64,000 nt of DNA from Inhella gelatinilytica (GTDB lineage Bacteria; Pseudomonadota; Gammaproteobacteria; Burkholderiales; Burkholderiaceae_C): assembly GCF_016093295.1 (NCBI RefSeq), contig NZ_JAEDAL010000010.1:1-64000 (forward strand), read 5' to 3'. Below, in pieces: positions 19,369-30,830 of the stretch; the first letter of the stretch is position 1; each line of letters opens with the position of its first letter. The position numbers and the translations under genes were made by a program. The notes under the pieces are model-generated. The model saw nothing but the letters and a program-made list of their open reading frames with translations. It made no database searches and was not told the origin of the DNA.

Positions 19369-22300
19369 TCAGCTCAGCGCGCGGCGAGCTGCCTCAAAGT
19401 CCAACGCGGCCAAGGCTTCATCGAGTGCCTCCAGGCGATCCCCGAGCGCGGCCTCCAACTCGGCGCGATGGCTGGCCACGAGGGTCAGCACGGCGTAATC
19501 GCCCGCGTCCACGGCCGCCCGAATCACTTGCAAGGGACGGGGTTCTTCGTCACCACGGGGCAACTCAGCCTTGTCGGCACGCGCGGCGGGGGTCTCCGCA
19601 GGTTCGGAGGCCACCGGCACGGGTGGCTCGTGCAGAGCCTGTGCCAACCGCAACAGCTGTCCCAAGCCGCTGTCGATCACCCCCGCCAACTCCTGGACCC
19701 ACGCCGGATCGAGATCTTCCCCCGCCTTGGCGCGGTCTTCTCCGACTTTGCCCCACTTCGCCAACTCGTCCGCCGCCAGCGTGGCGGCCAAGCCCTTGAA
19801 GCTGTGCAAAGCATGCCGAGCGGCCTCGTGTCGATCGTCCCCAGTCATTTCACGCAACTGCGCAGGCAGAACCCGAGCCGAGCGCTCAAAACTGCGGCAC
19901 ATGCGCAGGTAGAGCTCCGTTTTACCCATGAAACGCTCCATGGCAGCCTGCAAGTCGATGCCCGCGGCGAGCCCTTCCGCCCGCAACTGCGGGTCCACAG
20001 CCGCAACGGCGGGCAGGGCTGGGGCGGGCTCGTCCTGCGCGGCGGCAACGGGGGTCGCCTCGGTTTGCACCCGTCCTTCTGTCATGCGGGCGATGAGTCG
20101 CACCAGTGCATCGAGCTCAAAGGGCTTGCCCACGTGGTCGTTCATTCCGGCGGCCAAACACTCCGCGCGGTCCGCGGGGGACGCGTTGGCCGTCATGGCC
20201 ACGATGGGCAGATCGGTCAGGCGCAGCTCGTTGCGGATGGCCCGCGTGGCCGTCAAGCCATCCATGACCGGCATCTGCATGTCCATCAGCACCAAATCAA
20301 ACCGCTGCTCCACCAGGCAATCCAGCGCCTGCCCCCCATGTTCAGCCAAGGTGATGAGCGCCCCTTCGTCCTCCAGGAGTTCTTGCGCCACCTGCCGGTT
20401 GGTGGGGTTGTCTTCCACCACCAGCAACCGAACGCCCCGCAATCGCTGGGCCCGAGCCGCGGGGGCCGAACTGGGGCCATGGCTGCGGGCCACGGACAGG
20501 GTCTCAGCCAACACGCCCGCCGTGATCGGCTTGATCAGGAAACCATCCCAATCGCCCGCACGGCCGTGCGCGCTGAGCTGCTCGCGCTCGGGCAGGGTGC
20601 CCATGCCCATGGCGATGACCCGCTCCGCCCCCGCCTTCGAGTCCTGGCGAACGGCCCGCAACCAAGCCAGACCATCCGGCGTCGCCAAGGTGTTGTCCAC
20701 CAGCACGGCGTGCACCGGCCGCCCCTCGTCCATCTCGACCTGCCACAGGGTCTGCGCATCCTGCAAGTTCGGGGCCGCCAACGCCTGCCAACCCAACCCC
20801 TCCGCCATGGCTTCAAGGGCAGCCACCGCCACCGGGTTGTCATCCACCACCAGGACCCGCCAGTGGTGACTCACCGCCGGCGGCTCCGCCTCGACCACCA
20901 CGGGCAGTTCAAGCGAAAAGCTGAAACGGCTGCCGCGCCCCAACTGGCTCTGCAAGTCGATCCCGCCGCCCATGGCCTGCACCAGCCGCTGGCTGATGGC
21001 CAGCCCCAGGCCCGTGCCGCCAAAGCGGCGCGTGGTGCTGGCTTCCGCCTGCGTGAAGCCCGAAAAGATGCTGGCCTGCTTGTCTTCCGCAATCCCGATG
21101 CCCGAGTCCCGCACCGAGAACTCCAGCCGCACGCGGTCCCCCAGGTCTGCCACCCGCCGCACGCTGACCACCACATCACCTTGTTCGGTGAATTTCACGG
21201 CGTTGCCACCCAGATTAATCAGCACCTGCTGCAGGCGCATGGCATCGCCCACCAGCCCTGCGGGGACCCGCGGGTCCACGTACAGCACCAGTTCCACGGG
21301 CTTGCGACCCACATTGCTGGCCAGGATGACGGCCAGGTTGCGCAGCAGGTCATCCACCTGGAAGGGGTGGGGGTCGAGCACCATCTTGCCGGCTTCGACC
21401 TTGGAGAAATCCAGGATGTCGTTGAGCAAGCCCAGCAGCGAGCGGGCCGCCCCTTCGCTGCGATCGGCGTAATCGGCCTGACGGGCATCCAGGGCGGTGC
21501 GACGCAACAACTTGAGCATGCCCAAGATGGCATTCATGGGCGTGCGAATCTCATGGCTCATGTTGGCCAGGAATTGGCTCTTGGCCACACTGGCTTCATT
21601 GGCCCGGTCGCGCTCCACGGCCAACTCCGCGTTGAGCGCTTCAGCACGCCGCTGCTCCGCCTTGAGCTCACTGATGTCCAAGGCCAGCACCACGAACCCC
21701 CGCACTTCGCCTTCCTGGATATCGGGCACGTAGTGCACGAGCATGGTTCGGGTGGTGTCCTGAAAGGACTCCATGCGCTCAAAGTTCTGCACTTCACCGC
21801 GCAGCACCGCCTCCAGGCGGGGACGCTCGGCCTCCACGAAGGCTGCACCGAACACGTCTTCCATGGTGCACCCGAGCATGCGCTCCGGCGTCCAGCCACA
21901 CCACGTGAAGTAGCCCCGATTGGCGAACACGCAGCGCAAGCGACGCGTCCAATACGCAATCCGTCCCGGCACGGCATCAGCAACCAAGCGCAGGAAGCGC
22001 TCCTGCGACCGCATCAGTTCCTGCGCCCGTTTGGCCTCGCTGATGTCGATGTAGGTCGTCACCAACCCGCCCCCGGGCAAGGGGGTCCCGCGGACGTCCA
22101 GCGTCATGCCATTGGGCCGAGTCCGTTCAAAGTGGTGGGGCGCTTCGGCCTGGGAATACGCCAAATAACGATCCGCAGTTTCCGCGGCTTCGGGCCCGTC
22201 GCCGTAATCGCCCCGCTCCAAATTGAAACGCTGCAGGTCATGCAACGTCGTTTGGCCCGGAAGCATGAGCGAAGTGGGCAAATCCAGAAGCCGTTGAAAC

Positions 22301-24840
22301 TCCAGGTTGGTGGTCTTGAGTTTCAGCTCGCGATCGAACACGATCAGCCCGCAGGGCAGGTTTTCCAGCACCGATTGCATCCAGGCCCGCTCCTGCTCGG
22401 CTTGGGCTTGCATCTCCCGCTCGTGGGTGATGTCCTGGTAGGCCCCCACGATGCGCAGCGGCCCGCTGTCGTCGAACTCCGCTTCGCCCACCGAGCGGAC
22501 CCAAATGGTTTTTCCAAACGCATCTGTGAGGCCCAACTCCAAGTCCCATGCAGCAGCCTCTTGAACGGCCTCGCTCATCGCCTGCTTGAGTCGGTCGACA
22601 TCGTCCGCTCGCACATAGGCCAGAGCTTGCTCCAGGCTCGGCTGCTTACCAGGACTCATGCCGTGGATACGAAACACTTGGTCTGTCCAGGTCAATCGGT
22701 TGTCTTGCAAGCTCAGTTCAAAGCCCCCGACCCGAGCCAATCGCTCCGTGCGATCCAGCATGACCTGGCGTACCCGCAACATATCCTCGGCGTGCCGCCG
22801 CTCCGAAATATCAAACGCCGTGCCCGCCAGGCGCAGCGGCTGACCCTGCGGCGTGTGCGAGACCACCATGCCGCGAATGGACACCCACACCCAATGGCCC
22901 TGAGCATGGCGGACCCGCGCCTCGACCTGGAAGTGCGGCTGCACGCCGTTCAAGTGACGCATCAAGGCGTCGCGCACGCGCTCCCCATCATCCGGGTGCA
23001 AACGCTGCATCCAGTTGACCGGGCCCACACCGGGCTCGGTGCGCCCGGTTTCCCCCAGCATGGCCGCGAAGCGTGCGTTGACTTGCCATTCACCGGTCTG
23101 GTAGTTCCACTCCCACGTCCCGGCCTGCGTGCCTTCGATGATGGCGTTGAAGCGCTCCCGCTCCGATTGCAGTTGATCTTGCGCTGCCCGGCTTGCGGTG
23201 ATGTCAAAGCTCAACGCCAGATAGCGTTCGGACCGCCCATCTGCACCGGAAATCGGTGCCAACACGCTGTTGACCCAGAAGAGACTGCCGTCCTTGCGGC
23301 GGTTGCAGATCGGCCCGCTCCAGGTCTTTCCGGCCAGCAGCTGTTGCCACACCTGCGACCAAAAACCGGGGGGGTGGCGACGGGAATCGAGCATCGAAAA
23401 CAGCGAGCCCACCAGTTCCGCTCGGCTGTAGCCGGTGAGGGCACAAAAGGCCTCGTTGACCTGGAGCAGGCGGCCCGCCAGATCTGTCTCGGCCACCAGC
23501 AGGTGCTGTTGAATCGTGCCGAGCCAGTCGTTGTGCTCCCGCACCGCGGCTTCCAGGCGTTGTGCCGTGTTGCGGCGGTCGGTCTGGTCGAGCACCAACA
23601 CCACCGCGCCGAGATCTGAGGCCTCCACCGCGCTGATTTCGACATCCAACCACCGCACATGCCCCCGCCGGTCCAGGGTTTCCAGGTCGCGCACCTGCCA
23701 ACCCTGATGTTCTTTGACCGCCGCCTCAATGGCCGACCGATCGCCACCCGCAGGCAGCTGCAGGGCGTCGCCCAAGGTCTGCCCCATGAGGGCCGGCAGT
23801 GCCGCCTCGGCCAGCGTTTGGGCGGCCGCATTCGCCCATTCAATGCGGCCGTTCCGGTCGAGGTTGAAGACCGCCTGCTGCGTGTACTGCGCCACCTGCG
23901 ACATGCGCTCGAACTGGGCGGTCCGCAGCTCGCTCCGCGCCTGCCCACGCTCCCGGTGCCAGCGCGACCACCCCGCCAGGGCCGCCGCCAGAACCGCCAC
24001 CCCAGCGCCGGTGAGCCAAAAAAACGCGCTGGGCGGCGAACCCGGTGGGGGAGCTGGCCCCAGTCGAGCCGTCCAACCGGGCAACCCGGGCAGCGCCCGG
24101 ACTTCAACCGGCGTCGTTTTCAGTTGCCCCCAAACCGGCTGCTGGCCGTCATCGCGCAGTTCGAGCGCCAAGGACGCCTGGGTCCCGCCGCCCAATCCTT
24201 TCAGCCACTGTTTGGGCTCCAGGCTCATCAGCACCCAAGCTCGGGCGGGTGTGCCTGTGGAACCCGTCGACGCCGTTGCTTCGCCCCGGGCCATCAGCGG
24301 CAGAACGGCCCAAACGCGGCTGTCCGCACCCTGCCCCAAGCCAACGGCCAGTTGCCCCGACCCCGCAGCCCGGATCAACAACCGTCGCAGCGCCATTTGT
24401 GCCGCCAGCGCATGGTCGGAATGGCGGCCGGCCGGATGGGCGGAGCGGCTGACGAATTGCGCTGACTGCTCCGCCAGTTCGGCTCCGGCCTCCAGACTCA
24501 CCCACTCCAAGCTTTGCATGCCCGGCGGCAGAGGGTCCAGCCCCCGTGCCTGCACCCAGGCGTCCAGATTGGGCACCGTCCCGGGCACTTGAGCCGCGGC
24601 CACGCGCACGGTGGCCAACACCTGGTGGACCTGCGCCAAGCGACGCTCCCAGTCCAACTGCACCGCTTCACCCGCTGCGCGCTGCAGGGTGGACTGCCCC
24701 ATTTCTTTGTGCTGCCACAAGACCCACGAGCCCACGCCCACCACCACCGACACCAACAACAGCGCGGTGAGGGCGTCGCGCAGCGCCCGGGTCCACACCG
24801 GGCGCGGCACAGTTTCAGCGGGTTTCAAGTCGAATGACAT
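19369..24840 (-). CDS. Hybrid sensor histidine kinase, six PAS, two REC, Hpt
   Basis: This very large 1,823-aa membrane phosphorelay kinase has TM1 about 20-42, a periplasmic CHASE-like sensor about 44-272, and TM2 about 273-291. Six PAS/PAC repeats lie roughly at 307-425, 437-555, 560-680, 690-808, 815-935 and 943-1058. HisKA has the phospho-His in ANMSHEIRTPMN (about 1096), and the ATPase domain has the N, G1 and G2 boxes (GGNAVKFTE, RDSGIGIAED, FGGTGLGLAI). REC1 is divergent, with the Asp in AVLVDNTLA; REC2 is canonical (LVLMDMQMPVMDG). An Hpt domain (HSFKGLAATLA) and a further helical tail of about 100 residues complete it. No cognate regulator is adjacent. It starts 27 bp after gabD on the same strand, so the signal may relate to that gene. 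The multistep relay probably ends on an unlinked regulator. Confidence 0.95.
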   Translation of the reverse strand: MSFDLKPAETVPRPVWTRALRDALTALLLVSVVVGVGSWVLWQHKEMGQSTLQRAAGEAVQLDWERRLAQVHQVLATVRVAAAQVPGTVPNLDAWVQARGLDPLPPGMQSLEWVSLEAGAELAEQSAQFVSRSAHPAGRHSDHALAAQMALRRLLIRAAGSGQLAVGLGQGADSRVWAVLPLMARGEATASTGSTGTPARAWVLMSLEPKQWLKGLGGGTQASLALELRDDGQQPVWGQLKTTPVEVRALPGLPGWTARLGPAPPPGSPPSAFFWLTGAGVAVLAAALAGWSRWHRERGQARSELRTAQFERMSQVAQYTQQAVFNLDRNGRIEWANAAAQTLAEAALPALMGQTLGDALQLPAGGDRSAIEAAVKEHQGWQVRDLETLDRRGHVRWLDVEISAVEASDLGAVVLVLDQTDRRNTAQRLEAAVREHNDWLGTIQQHLLVAETDLAGRLLQVNEAFCALTGYSRAELVGSLFSMLDSRRHPPGFWSQVWQQLLAGKTWSGPICNRRKDGSLFWVNSVLAPISGADGRSERYLALSFDITASRAAQDQLQSERERFNAIIEGTQAGTWEWNYQTGEWQVNARFAAMLGETGRTEPGVGPVNWMQRLHPDDGERVRDALMRHLNGVQPHFQVEARVRHAQGHWVWVSIRGMVVSHTPQGQPLRLAGTAFDISERRHAEDMLRVRQVMLDRTERLARVGGFELSLQDNRLTWTDQVFRIHGMSPGKQPSLEQALAYVRADDVDRLKQAMSEAVQEAAAWDLELGLTDAFGKTIWVRSVGEAEFDDSGPLRIVGAYQDITHEREMQAQAEQERAWMQSVLENLPCGLIVFDRELKLKTTNLEFQRLLDLPTSLMLPGQTTLHDLQRFNLERGDYGDGPEAAETADRYLAYSQAEAPHHFERTRPNGMTLDVRGTPLPGGGLVTTYIDISEAKRAQELMRSQERFLRLVADAVPGRIAYWTRRLRCVFANRGYFTWCGWTPERMLGCTMEDVFGAAFVEAERPRLEAVLRGEVQNFERMESFQDTTRTMLVHYVPDIQEGEVRGFVVLALDISELKAEQRRAEALNAELAVERDRANEASVAKSQFLANMSHEIRTPMNAILGMLKLLRRTALDARQADYADRSEGAARSLLGLLNDILDFSKVEAGKMVLDPHPFQVDDLLRNLAVILASNVGRKPVELVLYVDPRVPAGLVGDAMRLQQVLINLGGNAVKFTEQGDVVVSVRRVADLGDRVRLEFSVRDSGIGIAEDKQASIFSGFTQAEASTTRRFGGTGLGLAISQRLVQAMGGGIDLQSQLGRGSRFSFSLELPVVVEAEPPAVSHHWRVLVVDDNPVAVAALEAMAEGLGWQALAAPNLQDAQTLWQVEMDEGRPVHAVLVDNTLATPDGLAWLRAVRQDSKAGAERVIAMGMGTLPEREQLSAHGRAGDWDGFLIKPITAGVLAETLSVARSHGPSSAPAARAQRLRGVRLLVVEDNPTNRQVAQELLEDEGALITLAEHGGQALDCLVEQRFDLVLMDMQMPVMDGLTATRAIRNELRLTDLPIVAMTANASPADRAECLAAGMNDHVGKPFELDALVRLIARMTEGRVQTEATPVAAAQDEPAPALPAVAAVDPQLRAEGLAAGIDLQAAMERFMGKTELYLRMCRSFERSARVLPAQLREMTGDDRHEAARHALHSFKGLAATLAADELAKWGKVGEDRAKAGEDLDPAWVQELAGVIDSGLGQLLRLAQALHEPPVPVASEPAETPAARADKAELPRGDEEPRPLQVIRAAVDAGDYAVLTLVASHRAELEAALGDRLEALDEALAALDFEAARRALS

Positions 24841-24867
24841 AGGAGCGAGCTTGCCAATTGCCCTGCA

Positions 24868-26346
24868 TTAAAGGCCCACACAGACCATCTTCAGATCCAG
24901 GTATTCCTCAATGCCCTGATGGCCCCCTTCGCGCCCATAGCCCGATTGTTTGACGCCCCCAAAGGGGGCTTCGGCACTGGCAATCAAGCCCGTATTCAGC
25001 CCCACCATGCCGTACTCCAGGGCCTCGGCCACCCGCAAACAGCGGCTGATGTCGCGGCTGTAGAAGTAGCTGGCCAAGCCGTAGTCGCTGGCGTTGGCCC
25101 ACGCAATGGCCTGCTCTTCGGTCTCGAACTTGAACACCGGGGCGACCGGACCAAACGTCTCCTCCACGGCCACGCGCATGCGCGGGGTCACACCGGTGAG
25201 CAAGGTGGGGCTGAAAAATCCCGACCCCAAATCGTCGCGCGGCTGTCCGCCCACCCGCAGCTGGGCCCCTTGGGCGACCGCGTCGTCCACGTGCGAGCGA
25301 ACCTTGGCCATGGCAGCCGCATCGATCAGCGGCCCCACCTGGGTCTCGGGTTGGTCGCCGGCTCCCACCACCAGGGCCCCAACCCGCTCCGCGAGTTTGT
25401 CCACAAAGGCGTCGTGAACGCCGGCTTGCACATAGAAACGGTTGGCGCAAATGCAGGTCTGCCCCGCATTGCGGTATTTGCTTTGGATCGCGCCCTCAAC
25501 GGCCGCGTCCACATCGGCGTCGTCAAACACAATGAAGGGCGCATGGCCCCCCAACTCCAGTGACAGGCGCTTCAGTGTGGGGGCGCATTGCGCGGCCAGC
25601 AGGCGCCCCACTTCGGTAGACCCCGTGAAACTCAGGTGGCGCACCACGGGTGACTCACACCACAGCTGACCGATCGCGATGGAATCTTCTGCCGTCGCAG
25701 GCAATACCCCCAGCACCCCAGCCGGTAAACCGGCCCGCTGGGCCAATTCGGCGCAGGCCAAGGCCGTCAGGGGCGTTTGTTCCGCCGGCTTGACCATGAC
25801 CGTGCACCCTGCCGCCAATGCCGGGGCCACTTTTCGCGTGATCATCGCCAAGGGGAAATTCCAAGGCGTGATGGCCGCGCACACCCCCACCGGCTGCTTC
25901 CAAACCCAATACCGCTTGCTCGCGTCACTGGCCGGGATGGTCTCGCCATAGACCCGCTTGCCTTCTTCGGCATACCACTCCAAAAAACTCGCGGCATAGG
26001 CCACTTCACCGCGGGCCTCGGCCAAGGGCTTGCCCTGCTCTGCGGTCATCAGGGCGGCCAAGTCCGCCGCGTTCTGGCGCAGTTGCTGGGCCCAGCGGCT
26101 GAGCAGCACGCCCCGGTCCCGCGCGCTTCGGGCCCGCCAGGCGGGAAGCGCCCGCTCCGCCGCGACCAGGGCCGCCTGGGCCTGCTCCGCCCCGCACCCC
26201 GCGACCTCGGCAACCCGCGCGCCATTGGCCGGGTTGTGCACCAACAAATTCGTAGAGCCCACCCCCCATTCGCCGTCAATCAAGCTGCTGGTTCGCAACA
26301 GGCTGGCATCATTGAGGGTTGGCAACGCGTGGGCAGGCTCGCTCAT
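24868..26346 (-). CDS. gabD: NAD(P)-dependent succinate-semialdehyde dehydrogenase
   Basis: The enzyme oxidises succinate semialdehyde to succinate, the last step of GABA (and so putrescine) breakdown. In 492 aa it has the cofactor-binding TPWNFPLAMITRK and VKPAEQTPLTA, the general-base Glu in LELGGHAPFIVFDDADVD and the nucleophilic Cys in NAGQTCICANRFYV, a context typical of GabD. The ATG at 26346 is preceded by GGAGG at good spacing; 9 residues of upstream frame were excluded. It heads a unit with the hybrid kinase and is divergent from alaS (91 bp between starts). Confidence 0.9.
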   Translation of the reverse strand: MSEPAHALPTLNDASLLRTSSLIDGEWGVGSTNLLVHNPANGARVAEVAGCGAEQAQAALVAAERALPAWRARSARDRGVLLSRWAQQLRQNAADLAALMTAEQGKPLAEARGEVAYAASFLEWYAEEGKRVYGETIPASDASKRYWVWKQPVGVCAAITPWNFPLAMITRKVAPALAAGCTVMVKPAEQTPLTALACAELAQRAGLPAGVLGVLPATAEDSIAIGQLWCESPVVRHLSFTGSTEVGRLLAAQCAPTLKRLSLELGGHAPFIVFDDADVDAAVEGAIQSKYRNAGQTCICANRFYVQAGVHDAFVDKLAERVGALVVGAGDQPETQVGPLIDAAAMAKVRSHVDDAVAQGAQLRVGGQPRDDLGSGFFSPTLLTGVTPRMRVAVEETFGPVAPVFKFETEEQAIAWANASDYGLASYFYSRDISRCLRVAEALEYGMVGLNTGLIASAEAPFGGVKQSGYGREGGHQGIEEYLDLKMVCVGL

Positions 26347-26437
26347 GGGGGGTTTCCTCCGGAAGAGAGCCACACTCTAGCCCGCGCCGTCCCGTTCCGA
26401 ACAACCGATTCAGCTCCTCGCCGAGCTTGCCCGTGCC

Positions 26438-29064
<2,627 letters not shown>

Positions 29065-29068
<4 letters not shown>

Positions 29069-29619
29069 GCACGACATCTGGACTGACGATCCGTCGCATT
29101 GCGATCGGCGATGCCAGCAGCATCGCAGCCGCGTTCGCCGATCCTGAGATGTACAGCGGCACCTTGCAGCTGCCGTATCCAGGCGAAGCGGGCTGGCGCA
29201 CCCGGATTGAGGGCATGCTCGCCCCGGGCAGCAGCGACCACGTTCTGGTGGCCGAGCGCGACGGTCAGTTTGTCGGCATGGCCGGGTTGCATCCGGCCGG
29301 TGCATCGGCACGGCGCCGTCACGCCATGCACTTGGGCATCACCATCACGGCCACAGCGCAAGGGCAAGGCGTGGGTAAGCAGCTCATGGCCGCACTCATC
29401 GACCTGGCCGACAACTGGCTGGGCGTGTTGCGCCTGGAACTCACCGTCTATAGCGACAACGCCCGCGCCATCGCTCTCTATGAGCGTTTTGGTTTTGTGC
29501 GCGAAGGCCTGTTTCGGGGATACGGCTTGCGCAAGGGGCAGTACGTCGACACGCTGAGCATGGCCCGCTGGCACCCAACGCCACCCCGCGTGCCGGCTTC
29601 GCTTCTTCAGTCGGTTTGA
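29065..29619 (+). CDS. GNAT acetyltransferase, YhhY/AaaT-like
   Basis: This 184-aa protein aligns along its length with E. coli YhhY, an N-acetyltransferase of Phe and Met. Matching elements are [11 protein letters not shown] near the N-terminus, the acetyl-CoA loop [32 protein letters not shown], and the C-terminal [10 protein letters not shown] followed by [13 protein letters not shown]. The GTG at 29065 overlaps the alaS stop (GTGA). An in-frame TTG at 29044 is less likely. A role in detoxifying or recycling amino acids is inferred from the family only. Confidence 0.82.
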
Positions 29620-29686
29620 CCCAGTACAAAGTCAAAACCCGCTCAATTGGAGAGCATGGGGGCATCAACTTGGTTGGAGCCCTTTC

Positions 29687-30055
29687 ATGAACAGCCCCCT
29701 CACCGCCGCGCAACAGGCTTGGATCGAAGCCGAGCTGCATCTGCAGCAGACCGCACTCGAACGCGAACAAACCTTGCAGTCCGGCGGTGTCAGCCGCGTG
29801 GAGCAAGCCGCTCAGTTGCTGGCCGACGACCCCGATGCCCCCCGCGAGCATGAAGGTGACCGCGAGGTGACTTTGGAACTGGCCGACCGCCTGATGGGCG
29901 ACGCCCGCGCCCTCAACGACGCGTTGCTGCGACTGCGGGGCGGCGATTACGGCTTGTGCACCGATTGCGGCAGCAACATCCCCTTCGATCGTCTCAAAGC
30001 CCAACCCACGGCGCTACGCTGCATCGCCTGCCAGGAGCGGGCGGAGCAGCGCTGA
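29687..30055 (+). CDS. DksA/TraR-type zinc-finger protein
   Basis: This 122-aa protein has an N-terminal helical hairpin and a C-terminal C4 zinc finger of CxxC-17-CxxC spacing (CTDCGSNIPFDRL ... CIAC). This is the layout of DksA homologues that reach into the RNA polymerase secondary channel and adjust initiation with ppGpp. The coiled-coil tip is acidic (LADDPDAP, then HEGD) but does not show the exact DxxDxA of DksA, so activity could differ. It is shorter than DksA (about 150 aa) and is probably a secondary paralogue. Confidence 0.85.
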   Translation: MNSPLTAAQQAWIEAELHLQQTALEREQTLQSGGVSRVEQAAQLLADDPDAPREHEGDREVTLELADRLMGDARALNDALLRLRGGDYGLCTDCGSNIPFDRLKAQPTALRCIACQERAEQR

Positions 30056-30520
30056 TCAAAACGGCGGCTTGCGCGCCAGTTTGGGCGCCCACTCGTTCAC
30101 CAGCATCAGGGCAGCCGTGCTGAAGAATCGGTGGTATTCCGCCACCATTTCGCCCTGAACAATCACCGGGTCGGTCGCCACGTGCTGGCGCGCGGTGTCG
30201 ATGTCGGGCACGGCCAGGATGAAGATCCCCCGCCGCCCTTCCACACCGTCCAAGGGGCCGGCCACCGCCAACACGCCCGCATCGGCCAGGCGCCGCATGT
30301 TGGCGAAATGGCCTTTGAACATGGCGTCGCGGGCTTCGCCCTTGGGCACCGGGGTGCCGCTGGACTTCAGGATCACCAAAACATAGGGGCGCATGCCTGC
30401 CTCGTTCGCCCCTGTGCGCTCGGCCAGCTGAGCGTCGTAGTTGGGGGGCTCGGTGGCAGAAACCGGGGTCGTCGCGCTGAACAGGCTCAGCGCCAACAGG
30501 GCAGCTTTGCAGCGGTGCAT
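30056..30520 (-). CDS. Exported YciI-like protein
   Basis: This 154-aa protein has a signal peptide (MHRCKAALLALSLFSATTPVSA) and a YciI-type alpha/beta domain, starting YVLVILKSSGTPVPKG and including FILAVPDIDTARQHVATDPVI. YciI domains are small ferredoxin-like folds of unclear activity, usually cytosolic, so the exported form is slightly unusual. I chose the ATG at 30520 because GGAG lies about 8 bp upstream. It is convergent with the DksA-like gene with no gap between the stops. Confidence 0.8.
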   Translation of the reverse strand: MHRCKAALLALSLFSATTPVSATEPPNYDAQLAERTGANEAGMRPYVLVILKSSGTPVPKGEARDAMFKGHFANMRRLADAGVLAVAGPLDGVEGRRGIFILAVPDIDTARQHVATDPVIVQGEMVAEYHRFFSTAALMLVNEWAPKLARKPPF

Positions 30521-30530
30521 GGGGGGCTCC

Positions 30531-30830
30531 TCAGTCGGTGGAGGCTTCATTCCACCACGACGCCAACCACTCGGGTGGGCCCACGACGGTCAGGTGCAGG
30601 CTCAGCCAGTCGCCCTCCACCTGCTCGGTCAGGTCCCAAGACCAAACACCGCCCTCCTCGATCGGCCCCTGGGGCCCGGGTGCCTGCGCCGCCAGATCCC
30701 CGATCAAGCGCTGCGCTTCTTCGCGAGCGGCCTGGGTGTCCGCCGGGCGCACGCTGGCCAACCCTTCCAGGACCGCCATCCCGTCGGTGGTGTCGGACCG
30801 ATCAAATGAAAAGTATCGAGGCTCAAGCAC
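30531..30830 (-). CDS. Small acidic protein of unknown function
   Basis: This 99-aa protein starts at a GTG inside the last codons of the upstream transporter gene (MLEPRYFSFDRSDTTDGMAVLEGLAS). It is rich in Glu, Asp and Trp, especially in the C-terminal half (VWSWDLTEQVEGDWLSL), with no signal peptide or membrane segment. The tight overlap with the transporter implies co-expression. I recognise no family. Confidence 0.6.
   Translation of the reverse strand: MLEPRYFSFDRSDTTDGMAVLEGLASVRPADTQAAREEAQRLIGDLAAQAPGPQGPIEEGGVWSWDLTEQVEGDWLSLHLTVVGPPEWLASWWNEASTD

Noticed and set aside
19192-23619. Long plus-strand open frame (about 1,475 codons) opposite the hybrid kinase
   Set aside because: It lies antisense to a kinase whose domains are unambiguous, and its composition is that of a shadow frame.
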